Positions 56,922 to 64,000 of a stretch of DNA of 64,000 nucleotides are shown in pieces. The notes under the pieces are model-generated. The model saw only the letters and a list, made by a program, of their open reading frames with translations. It had not been told where the DNA came from and did not search any database. Each line of letters begins with the position of its first letter. Position 1 is the first letter of the stretch. Source of the stretch: Curtobacterium sp. MCSS17_007 (lineage in GTDB: Bacteria; Actinomycetota; Actinomycetes; Actinomycetales; Microbacteriaceae); assembly GCF_003234175.2 (NCBI RefSeq), contig NZ_CP126257.1, forward strand, positions 3,245,446-3,309,445. Reading direction: 5' to 3'. A program made the translations under genes and the position numbers.

Positions 56922-58369
56922 CTCGAGTGATTCGTTGGGCTGCCCGCCGAGAACCGGCTCCGATTCCCCTTCGCTGCGCCGTACGCGGGCTGGTTGCCGA
57001 TCGGCGCTCTGACACGATCACCCAAAGGTCGACGATGATGAACCCAGGTGGTGCGCTCCGCCGCGGCGTCCGCCACACGCCGATTCGTTCGCGGGCTGGA
57101 CACAGCGCCGATGGACGCGGAGCCGGATCCCGCCGCGGGCTGCTGGTCCTGTGCGCCAGCGCGTCACATACGTCGTCGGAGCGCTGGCGTCGGGGACGTC
57201 CTCGTTCTCTCTTGGTGGAGAGAAACCTCATCTGGGCCGTCCCGCACTCCGCTCCTCCCCGTGGGGGGACGAGCGCATCACAGCATCCGTTCGATCCCGC
57301 AGGTGCCCGCTCGTCCGTAGCCTCGGTCGCCGCGGCCCTCACCTCGTAGGTTCGGCGCGCCGCGTACCACCTCCGGAGTCCCCAGTACCCCGATCGACCG
57401 TGCACGGCCCCCTCATGCAGTTCGCGAGCGTGTGAAACCCACCGACGGGGACCATCGCCTCTTCTGCAGTGCACCACGATTCGACCAAGCGCCCGATAGG
57501 TCGGCAGGATCGCGTCGCATCGCCCGCCCGATGTGCACCGTCGACCGGAGCGGTGATTACGCTCATGCCGCCGTGTGCGTCGGCGCCCACCCCGCGGACC
57601 CCACAACCACGCGCCCGCCGCCGCCGGCCCCGGCCCGCACCGCTGAGCGCAGGTCCGGTCGACTGCCGTCCGTCGGCAGTCGACCGACCATGGGGGGCGG
57701 GCGGTTGCTGTCACCGGCGAATCGTTCCGACCGCAAGCAATCGAGTGCCGTCATCCCGCGCCGCACCTGCCCTGCGCTCCGGTGCCGACGGGCCCGGGCG
57801 CCACCCTCGTGCAGGGCGGACCTCCGGAAACGCCACGAGCCCGTCATCGCACCGCGGGCGCACCTCCTCAGGCGAAAGGACTGTGTCGTCGGTGGTCAGT
57901 GGGCTACTCGATTGCGGTGCCGCAGACGGCCACCGGGTTCTGCGAACTCCCGGGTCCGGTTCCCGCTTGCTCCGGCAGTCCTCCGTGCATCTCGCGATTC
58001 GAGGGAGCTGAACGAGCGCTACTCGGGGGGTTGCCTCCCGACGATCGAGGTCCGCAACCGTCCCGAGCGCAGCGCCGCCACGATGCGATCACGCGTCCGC
58101 CTTGTGCGTCCTACAGAGTCCCGCGTACTTCCGTCATGCATCCCCACCCGCGATGGCTAAACGTTTCACGTGGAACGGCGTGATCGAGAGGAGGTTTCAC
58201 GGAATCGGGACGTACATCCGCACCCAGCACAGGTCTCGGAGCGCCTGAGTGCCTCTCTGGCGCCGGAACACGCGCCGCACCACCCCCGATCGCCCGCACG
58301 GCGGATCGGCCCTCAGACGGGCGCTCAGGCGCTGCTGGCCCTCCGCCCAGGCGACAAGCGACGAAGGGC
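56918..58369. other. 1.45-kb gene-free region between the ydcF-like gene and parB
   Basis: Frames here are arginine/proline/serine-rich and have no conserved motif, good start or codon bias; I call no gene. It holds a 13-bp perfect hairpin (57656-57668 with 57674-57686, loop TCCGT) and is bounded by parS sites 2 and 3. A stretch near 57,940-57,980 faintly resembles a tRNA T-arm, but no tRNA folds. Confidence 0.6.
58162..58177. promoter_or_regulatory. parS site 3
   Basis: CGTTTCACGTGGAACG is a parS variant with the central CACGTG intact. It lies about 190 bases downstream of the parB stop. Confidence 0.82.
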
Positions 58370-59350
58370 CTATTCAGCGATGTCGCGAATACCGAGCTCA
58401 CCGAGGATGCGGTTGAGGTCGTCACCGTTCGCAAAGTCGATCGTCACTGAGCTCTTCCGAGCCCCCACTGCGATCTTCACGCGGGTGTTCAGGCGATCAC
58501 CCAGGCGTTCTGCGAGGTCGTTGAAGTGGGCCTGGCGCTTCGATGGCTCCGCCTTCGGCTTGACCGGCGTCTTCGCCGCGAGCTGCTGTGCGATCGCCTC
58601 TGCTGCGCGGACGGAGAGGTCCTCGTTCACGATCTTCTCGGCGAGGTACTCCATCGCTTCCGCATCAGGTGCAGCCAGGATCGCTCGGGCGTGGCCGGCC
58701 GACAGCACGCCGGCAGCAACGCGCCGCTGCACGGGGGAGGGGAGCCGGAGCAGACGAATGGTGTTCGTGATCTGCGGACGCGACCGTCCGATCCGCTGCG
58801 CGAGCTGCTCCTGCGTGATCCCGAAGTCCGCGAGGAGCTGCTGGTACGCCGAAGCCTCCTCGAGCGGGTTGAGCTGCGCCCGGTGGAGGTTCTCGAGCAG
58901 AGCGTCGCGGAGCATCGCGTCGTCAGGAGTGTCCTTCACGATCGCGGGGATGGTCGGGAGGCCGAGCTCCTTGGTGGCGCGGAGCCGTCGCTCGCCCATG
59001 ATGAGCTCGTACTGCGGGTCGGTTCCGGTCGCGCCGGCGATCGGCCGAACGACGATCGGCTGCAGGACGCCGATCTCGCGGATCGAGTGCACGAGTTCCT
59101 GGAGCTCCTCCTCGCGGAACTCCTTGCGCGGCTGCTGGGCGTTGGGCACCACGTCGAGCGGGTTCAGGTTCGCCAAACGGGCACCCGGGACGGCGACCAG
59201 GTCCTCCGCTGTGGAACCGCCGGCGGTCGGGGCGGACGCAGGGGAGCCGCCCGTGGGGAAGAACACGTCGACCGGCCGGTCCTGCTGGTCGCTCGCCGTG
59301 GGGATCAGGGCGCCGATGCCTCGTCCGAGTCCGGTCCGCTTGGGTGCCAT
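58370..59350 (-). CDS. parB: Chromosome-partitioning protein ParB
   Basis: 326 residues from ATG at 59350. 'RTGLGRGIGALIP' is the start motif that stimulates ParA. 'LVHSIREIGVLQPIVVRPI' and 'ELIMGERRLRATKELGLPTI' (GERR, CTP-binding box) are present. The helix-turn-helix is 'ITQEQLAQRIGRSRPQITNT', and 'SAGHARAIL' and a C-terminal dimerisation domain follow. It binds parS, spreads using CTP and forms the origin complex. Its ATG overlaps the parA stop as TGATG. Confidence 0.98.
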   Translation of the reverse strand: MAPKRTGLGRGIGALIPTASDQQDRPVDVFFPTGGSPASAPTAGGSTAEDLVAVPGARLANLNPLDVVPNAQQPRKEFREEELQELVHSIREIGVLQPIVVRPIAGATGTDPQYELIMGERRLRATKELGLPTIPAIVKDTPDDAMLRDALLENLHRAQLNPLEEASAYQQLLADFGITQEQLAQRIGRSRPQITNTIRLLRLPSPVQRRVAAGVLSAGHARAILAAPDAEAMEYLAEKIVNEDLSVRAAEAIAQQLAAKTPVKPKAEPSKRQAHFNDLAERLGDRLNTRVKIAVGARKSSVTIDFANGDDLNRILGELGIRDIAE

Positions 59351-60243
59351 CAGTCTTGCGCTCCTCGTGCTGCGATCTCGGCGGCCGCCTCCAGGTAGGA
59401 CAGCGACCCGGACGAGTTGACGTCGTAGGACACGACACTCTGCCCGTAGCTCGGTGCTTCGCTCACCCGCACCGATCGGGGGATCACGGCGTTCAACACC
59501 TGGTCACCGAAGTGTTCGCGAACGTCCGCTGCGACCTGGTTGGACAGGTTCGTGCGTCCGTCGAACATGGTCAGCAGGATGGTCGACACCCGGAGGTTGG
59601 GGTTGAGGTGCCGCTCGATCAGCTCGATGTTCCGCAGGAGCTGACTGAGCCCCTCGAGCGCGTAGTACTCGGTCTGGATCGGGATCAGGACCTCCTGCGC
59701 GGCGACGAACGCGTTGATGGTGAGGAGGCCCAGCGACGGCGGGCAGTCGATGAAGACGTAGTGGTACGGCTCGTCGAGCGACGACAGGTACTGGTCGAGC
59801 GCGGTGCGCAGCCGCTGCTCACGGGCGACCAGCGAGACGAGTTCGATCTCGGCGCCGGCGAGGTGGATCGTTGCGGGTACGCACCAGAGGGTCTCCGACT
59901 CGGGGGAGCGCTGCACGGCGTCCGCGATCGGTGCTTCGTCCACGATCACGTCGTAGATGCTCGTGACCTCGGCCTGGTGGTCGACGCCGAGCGCGGTCGA
60001 GGCATTGCCCTGGGGATCGAGGTCGATGACGAGCACCCGAGCACCACCGTGCGCGAGCGCGGCGGCCAAGTTCACCGTGGTCGTCGTCTTGCCGACGCCA
60101 CCCTTCTGGTTCGACACCGTGAACACTCGAGTCCTCGGCGGCAGCGGGAACTGCTGCGTCGCGATCGCTCGACGGCGACGGTTCAGGTCAGCGATCTCGC
60201 GAGCAAGCGGCGTCGACGCGTCGTAGTCGGTCGATGAACTCAA
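59350..60243 (-). CDS. parA: Chromosome-partitioning ATPase ParA
   Basis: 297 residues from TTG at 60243, chosen because GGGGAAGAGG sits 6 bases upstream and no better start exists. The deviant Walker A 'FTVSNQKGGVGKTTTTVNLA' (KGGVGKTT), 'VLVIDLDPQGNASTALG' and 'YVFIDCPPSLGLLTINAFVA' are diagnostic. It moves ParB-parS complexes over the nucleoid. parS site 4 is 24 bases upstream of the start and may link ParB binding to expression. Confidence 0.97.
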   Translation of the reverse strand: MSSSTDYDASTPLAREIADLNRRRRAIATQQFPLPPRTRVFTVSNQKGGVGKTTTTVNLAAALAHGGARVLVIDLDPQGNASTALGVDHQAEVTSIYDVIVDEAPIADAVQRSPESETLWCVPATIHLAGAEIELVSLVAREQRLRTALDQYLSSLDEPYHYVFIDCPPSLGLLTINAFVAAQEVLIPIQTEYYALEGLSQLLRNIELIERHLNPNLRVSTILLTMFDGRTNLSNQVAADVREHFGDQVLNAVIPRSVRVSEAPSYGQSVVSYDVNSSGSLSYLEAAAEIAARGAQD

Positions 60244-60266
60244 CGAAGGCCTCTTCCCCGGTTCGA

Positions 60267-60282
60267 TGTTCCACGTGGAACG
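60267..60282. promoter_or_regulatory. parS site 4
   Basis: TGTTCCACGTGGAACG lies between rsmG and parA, directly upstream of the parA start. Confidence 0.87.
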
Positions 60283-60324
60283 AAGGGCTTGTGGTGTTCG
60301 GTGGAGCCGAGCCCAGCCGCAGCG

Positions 60325-60969
60325 TCAGTCAACTGTAGCCCGGAAGACTCGCGTGGTCTCGTCGACCACACCGTCCCCGAGCTCCAGGACCTCGACGTCA
60401 CTCAGGCGCTTGCGCAGGATCACCTTGCGCGCCTTCTCGATCTCCTCGCCGACGCGCGCGCCCTTCATCAGGATCAACTGCCCGCCCGAGCGAACCAGCG
60501 GCACCGTGAGCGGGATGAGCTTCGAGAGCGCGCTCACCGCGCGTGCCGTGACCTGGTCGACCACGACCTCGTCCGCCACGTCTTCGGCGCGGCCACGGAG
60601 GACGGTGACGTTCTCGAGGCCGAGACGCTCCGACTCGCTGTTCAACCAGTCACAGCGCCGCTCCATCGGCTCGATGAGCGTGAAGGACACGTCAGGCCGC
60701 GCAACGGCGAGCACCAGGCCGGGTAGTCCCGCTCCGGAGCCGACGTCGGCAACGCGACCGTCAGCCTCCAGGAGGGGCGCCAACAGCGCAGAATTGAGGA
60801 TGTGTCGAGTCCAGAGGCGCGGCAGCTCGAGCGGGCCGATCAGGCCGAGCTCCTCGCCACGTCGGGCGAGGTCCTCCGTGAACGAACGAGCCAGCTCGAT
60901 GCGGTCCCCGAACAGCGCGACGGCAGCTGCCGGTTCCTGCTCGAGAACCGGCGCGGGTGCGTCGGTCAT
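60325..60969 (-). CDS. rsmG: 16S rRNA (guanine527-N7)-methyltransferase RsmG
   Basis: 214 residues from ATG at 60969. 'GRVADVGSGAGLPGLVLAVA' is the SAM-binding motif, and 'LIEPMERRCDWLNSESERLG' with 'VTARAVSALSKLIPLTVPLV' are conserved RsmG parts. It methylates G527 of 16S rRNA; loss gives low streptomycin resistance in other species. The ATG overlaps the jag stop as ATGA. Confidence 0.98.
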   Translation of the reverse strand: MTDAPAPVLEQEPAAAVALFGDRIELARSFTEDLARRGEELGLIGPLELPRLWTRHILNSALLAPLLEADGRVADVGSGAGLPGLVLAVARPDVSFTLIEPMERRCDWLNSESERLGLENVTVLRGRAEDVADEVVVDQVTARAVSALSKLIPLTVPLVRSGGQLILMKGARVGEEIEKARKVILRKRLSDVEVLELGDGVVDETTRVFRATVD

Positions 60970-61475
60970 CGCGTGACGACCGTGTGCCGGTCTCGTCCCT
61001 CGCCCTCGGACTCCGAGCGGAAGCCCTTCTCGGCGACCAGGTCGTGCACGAGCTTGCGCTCGTAGGACGACATCGGGGGGAGTGCCGCCGAGGCAGAACC
61101 GGCCTCGATGCGCTCCACGGCGGTGTCGACGAGCCGCTGGAGCTCGGTCGCGCGGGCGTCACGCGAGCCGCCCACGTCGAGGATGAGACGGCTGAACTCG
61201 CCCGTCTCCGCCTGCACGGCGATGCGCGTGAGCTCCTGCAGCGCCGACACGGTGTCGGGCTTCGACAGGACGCGCAGGGCGCCGCCCTCGTCGGTCACCG
61301 AGAGGTAGACGCGGCCAGCTCGCTCCTCGATCTCGATGTCGCCGTCCAGGTCGCAGATGTCGAGGAGTTCCTCGATGTAGTCGGCGGCGATGTCCGCCTC
61401 GTCACGAGCGTCGTCGTCGACGGTGACGTCGTCGACGGGAGCCTCGACGGTGGCTTCGGTGTCCTGCTCGGTCAC
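60966..61475 (-). CDS. jag: Jag/KhpB RNA-binding protein (KH + R3H)
   Basis: 169 residues from GTG at 61475. An acidic N-terminus of about 35 residues is followed by the KH-like part ('DICDLDGDIEIEERAGRVYL', 'LRVLSKPDTVSALQELTRIA') and the R3H domain ('MSSYERKLVHDLVAEKGFRS', 'EGEGRDRHTVV'). Binds RNA and influences cell elongation in other Gram-positives. The GTG is directly adjacent to the yidC stop. Confidence 0.95.
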   Translation of the reverse strand: MTEQDTEATVEAPVDDVTVDDDARDEADIAADYIEELLDICDLDGDIEIEERAGRVYLSVTDEGGALRVLSKPDTVSALQELTRIAVQAETGEFSRLILDVGGSRDARATELQRLVDTAVERIEAGSASAALPPMSSYERKLVHDLVAEKGFRSESEGEGRDRHTVVTR

Positions 61476-62438
61476 TTACTTCTTCCCGTTCTTCTTGGAG
61501 CGGTTCTTGCCGACGGGCTGCTGGCGCTGCGTGGTGACCCGGACGGGCTCGACCTCGACGGCGGCCGAACCGGCACCGGCCTCGGCCAGCACCGGGGTGC
61601 CACGGCGCTGCGCCTTCTTGGCGAGGCGGGCCTCGCGGGCCAGGGCGGCCTCGGAACCGGGCGTCGGCATGCTGCGGATGACGAAGTACTGCTGCGCCAT
61701 CGTCCAGACGTTCGAGGCGAGCCAGTAGAACATGACACCGAGGGGGAAGCTCAGACCCGAGATCACGAAGACGAGCGGGAGGATGTACAGCATCATCTTC
61801 TGCTGCCGGTACATCGGGGACGCCTTGGTCTCCGGGGACATGTTCTTCGCCACCAGCTGCAGCTGCGTCACGAACTGCGACGCGGTCATCACGACGATCA
61901 TGACGCCGGCGATGACGCGGACCTCCCACCCGGAGGCGTTGGTGAAGGTCTCGTGCAGGGGAGCCCCGAACAGGGCGGCGTTGCCGAAGTCCTGCGCGAG
62001 GGTGTTCGTGAGCAGGCCGATGCCCGTCTTGTTGATCTGTGCCTCGTGCAGCACGGAGTACAGCGAGAAGAAGATCGGCATCTGGATGAGCAGCGGCAGG
62101 CAGGAGCTCAGCGGGTTCGTCCCGGTCTCCTTGTAGAGCGCCATGGTCTCGCGGCTCATCGCCTCACGCGAGAACTGGTCCTTCTTGCCCTTGTACTTGT
62201 CCTGGATCTTCTTCAGCTGCGGCGCGACCTCGAGCATCCGTCGCTGCGACTTGATCTGCCGCACGAAGATCGGGATCAGCGCGGCGCGCACCACGAAGGT
62301 CAGGAAGATGATCGACAGCACCCAGGTGATGCCGGCCGACGGGTCCATGCCGATCGACTCGAAGATCCAGTGGAAGGCCACGAGGATCGCCGAGACCACC
62401 CACTTCAGTGGCCAGAGGATCGTTCCGATGAAGTCCAT
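61476..62438 (-). CDS. yidC: Membrane protein insertase YidC
   Basis: 320 residues from ATG at 62438; an in-frame GTG at 62450 overlaps the yidD stop as GTGA and could be the coupled start. Five helices. 'FVVRAALIPIFVRQIKSQRR' contains the conserved Arg of the hydrophilic groove. 'NPLSSCLPLLIQMPIFFSLY' and 'GVMFYWLASNVWTMAQQYFV' are signature helices. A basic C-terminal tail may touch ribosomes. It inserts membrane proteins alone or with Sec. Confidence 0.97.
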   Translation of the reverse strand: MDFIGTILWPLKWVVSAILVAFHWIFESIGMDPSAGITWVLSIIFLTFVVRAALIPIFVRQIKSQRRMLEVAPQLKKIQDKYKGKKDQFSREAMSRETMALYKETGTNPLSSCLPLLIQMPIFFSLYSVLHEAQINKTGIGLLTNTLAQDFGNAALFGAPLHETFTNASGWEVRVIAGVMIVVMTASQFVTQLQLVAKNMSPETKASPMYRQQKMMLYILPLVFVISGLSFPLGVMFYWLASNVWTMAQQYFVIRSMPTPGSEAALAREARLAKKAQRRGTPVLAEAGAGSAAVEVEPVRVTTQRQQPVGKNRSKKNGKK

Positions 62439-62446
62439 GAGGACGG

Positions 62447-62842
62447 TCACGCCTTTCGAGTGCGCTGGGGGAGCAGGACCGGACGACGGGCATCGCCGGA
62501 CGGCTGGGGGTGCTGCTGGGTCGGGGGGAGCACGAACCCGAACCGGGTCAGGCGGTACGGACGGTCGCGCTCGCGCACGTCGTCGATGCCACCGGCGGCC
62601 CAGGGGTTGCACCGGGCGATGCGCCACGCCCCCATCGCCGACCCGCGCACGACGCCGTACTGCTGGATGGCCTCGAGCGCGTACCGTGAGCACGACGGGT
62701 GGTAGCGACAGACGTTCCCGTACAGGGGAGAGACGACGGCCCGGTAGGCACGCAGCACGACGACGCACACGTTGCGCGGGAGCAACGCGACGACCCAGGC
62801 CAGTCGGTTCAACGCCAGCCGGGTCCACTGGATGCGGTTCAT
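62447..62842 (-). CDS. yidD: Membrane protein insertion efficiency factor YidD
   Basis: 131 residues from ATG at 62842. 'YRAVVSPLYGNVCRYHPSCS' with 'RYALEAIQQYG' and 'GAWRIARCNPWAAGGIDDV' are the YidD signature, with its three Cys. An N-terminal amphipathic stretch lies at the membrane. The start overlaps the rnpA stop (ATGA). It aids YidC-dependent insertion. Confidence 0.97.
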   Translation of the reverse strand: MNRIQWTRLALNRLAWVVALLPRNVCVVVLRAYRAVVSPLYGNVCRYHPSCSRYALEAIQQYGVVRGSAMGAWRIARCNPWAAGGIDDVRERDRPYRLTRFGFVLPPTQQHPQPSGDARRPVLLPQRTRKA

Positions 62843-63201
62843 GCTGCCTTCTCCACCCCGCGCGCGAAGGAGCGCGAGACGTCTTCGAGCAGGGTAGGCC
62901 ATCCGGCCTGCGCTGCGGCTGGCAAGGCCCTGATGACCACGTCGTGGCCGGTGGGGACCTCGATCAGCAGCTCGTGCGCGATGGCCTTGAGTCGACGCCG
63001 GACCGCGTTGCGGGTCACGGCGTTGCCGACCGTCTTCGCGACGATGAACCCGAACCGCGTCGGACCGTCCGCGGTCGGCTCGGCACCCGGCGGGCGTCGG
63101 ACCACGGATACGACGACGTGCGCCGTGGCGCTCCTGCGACCACGACGCACGACGGACCGGTAGTCCTCACCGCGGACGATGCGGTTGGCGCGTGCCAACA
63201 C
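62839..63201 (-). CDS. rnpA: Ribonuclease P protein component
   Basis: 120 residues from GTG at 63201. 'NRIVRGEDYRSVVRRGRRSA' and 'RFGFIVAKTVGNAVTRNAVR' with 'RRLKAI' (the RNR motif) identify RnpA. With RNase P RNA it removes 5' leaders of tRNA precursors. The usual rpmH-rnpA-yidD-yidC-jag-rsmG order is complete, with overlapping stops and starts throughout. Confidence 0.97.
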   Translation of the reverse strand: MLARANRIVRGEDYRSVVRRGRRSATAHVVVSVVRRPPGAEPTADGPTRFGFIVAKTVGNAVTRNAVRRRLKAIAHELLIEVPTGHDVVIRALPAAAQAGWPTLLEDVSRSFARGVEKAA

Positions 63202-63262
63202 GACCGCTACCGGGTTCCGGACGACGACCGGACCGGGACGAACCCGATCAGGTGCGACCCGA

Positions 63263-63400
63263 TCAGGCGCTGAGCTCGGTGCGGCCCTTGCTGCGGCGCG
63301 CGGCGAGGATGGCGCGGCCGGCGCGGGTGCGCATGCGGGCGCGGAAGCCGTGCTTCTTGGCGCGGCGACGGTTGTTCGGCTGGAAGGTGCGCTTGCTCAT
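63263..63400 (-). CDS. rpmH: 50S ribosomal protein L34
   Basis: 45 residues from ATG at 63400. '[20 protein letters not shown]' with '[20 protein letters not shown]' is L34, the family's usual length. It is the gene next to the replication origin and reads away from it. A 61-base gap separates it from rnpA. Confidence 0.99.
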   Translation of the reverse strand: MSKRTFQPNNRRRAKKHGFRARMRTRAGRAILAARRSKGRTELSA

Positions 63401-63925
63401 GATGATCTCCACACGGCTGCGCTGGAGGAGGCTCCGCGCGAACCGACACGTATGTCTGTACAGCCGCTCGACGAGGCCGAACGACGCGATGGGCGCGACC
63501 AAGTGGCCGCAGTCAACTGGTTAACGGTACGTGACAGCGGCGAGCAGGTCAAACGGTCGCCCGGGCCGCGCTGCCGGGGCCCCGGCGCACGATCATCATC
63601 CACATTGGGGAAAACGTGCGTTCGGTACGACTCACCCCGACCCTTTACAGTGGGGTGATCGATCGGCCCGTTCCGCGGAGCGACGGGGGAGTCCCCCTCT
63701 CGCACCTGTCCGGGCCGTCGTGGACAGGACTGTGGACAACCCTGTGGAACACTTCCGCGGGACGATGGTGGTCCGGACCGACGACGGTGCCGTCCGGACA
63801 CGACCGCTGTCCGAGCGGCGCGGAGGACCGAGAGCGCTCTGAGCGCCCACGGGAGGACGGGCCCGGCCCGACCCACGCCCCGCACCGCCGGAGCGGACAG
63901 AACGACCCGGGGGCACGACACCACC
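63401..63925. promoter_or_regulatory. rpmH-dnaA intergenic region, likely left part of oriC
   Basis: DnaA-box-like sites: TCATCCACA (63596-63604, plus), and on the minus strand CTGTCCACG (63720-63728), TTGTCCACA (63731-63739, consensus) and TGTTCCACA (63743-63751). CTTTACAGT near 63650 could be a promoter box. No gene is seen. The position next to rpmH is where actinobacterial dnaA and oriC lie. Confidence 0.7.
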
Positions 63926-64000
63926 GTGACCCCGAGCCCGACCGACACAGCGGACGACCCAGTCACCGAACGAGACAGCGAAGCAGGAGACGAGCGCGAC
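63926..64000 (+). CDS. Possible start of dnaA (3' truncated by window)
   Basis: GTG at 63926 opens a frame that stays open for the last 25 codons (VTPSPTDTADD...). The composition is acidic and low-complexity, as in the variable N-terminus or linker of some actinobacterial DnaA proteins. No DnaA motif is reached. The assignment rests on position, divergent from rpmH and after DnaA boxes. There is no strong ribosome site. Confidence 0.35.
   Translation, partial: MTPSPTDTADDPVTERDSEAGDERD

Noticed and set aside
57940..57985. tRNA T-arm-like sequence near 57,950 (GGGTCCGGTTCCC)
   Set aside because: The loop lacks TTCRA, and no matching acceptor, D-arm or anticodon stem could be found 75-90 bases upstream.
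56927..58160. Two plus-strand open frames in the gap before parB
   Set aside because: Arg/Pro/Ser-rich without motifs, no ribosome site and no codon bias; treated as non-coding.

Overview
The window is very GC-rich and reads as an actinobacterial chromosome, most likely family Microbacteriaceae and Curtobacterium-like. This is inferred from composition, protein style and gene order; no database was consulted. The right end is the classic left flank of the replication origin: dnaB, rplI, rpsR, ssb, rpsF, a CCA-adding enzyme, MurJ, trxB, trxA, an aminotransferase, a D-Ala-D-Ala ligase, parB, parA, rsmG, jag, yidC, yidD, rnpA and rpmH, followed by DnaA boxes and possibly the first codons of dnaA at the last base. 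No rRNA, tRNA or CRISPR array was recognised.

Layout. (1) 1-33,000 is accessory-style chromosome: short-chain dehydrogenases, epimerases, transporters (MFS, BCCT, TerC), many one-component regulators (MerR, MarR, AraC, TetR, XRE), one two-component system, a Nei-type glycosylase and arsenate reductase copy 1. It also holds an operon with a SipW/Sec11-type signal peptidase and two matching exported proteins (17,794-20,515). A family of long palindromes with the shared arm GACGGGAGGCRCG punctuates gene ends in this part only. (2) About 33,000-42,600 looks like an inserted metal/arsenic island. It begins beside a resolvase remnant and ends near IS-like direct repeats next to dnaB. It carries an orphan VbhA-like antitoxin, an M23 peptidase, copper-associated genes (DUF305, a DUF6153-like protein, DUF4396), a CDF exporter with its ArsR/SmtB regulator, an arsR/arsC/flavoprotein cluster and an APC permease. 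(3) 42,657-64,000 is the conserved origin-proximal core, nearly all on the minus strand except the MurJ-to-YdcF block.

How the parts work together. The right core couples replication (dnaB, ssb, DnaA boxes), segregation (parA, parB, four parS sites), membrane-protein insertion and tRNA processing (yidC, yidD, rnpA), redox (trxA, trxB) and wall synthesis (ddl-like, MurJ). The thioredoxin pair may also supply electrons to the arsenate reductases. Many genes in the left half have a TASCGT-type -10 box 6-7 bases before the start codon, suggesting leaderless transcription; one such start precedes a 25-codon ORF coupled to an MFS transporter.

Most notable: an unusual single ORF joining a DUF6049 (Rv3909-like) secreted protein to MurJ; a DnaA-box cluster upstream of dnaB, well away from oriC; parS sites embedded at both ends of a ydcF-like gene; the SipW-type export operon; the dispersed palindrome family; and a WYL regulator pseudogene with two lesions.
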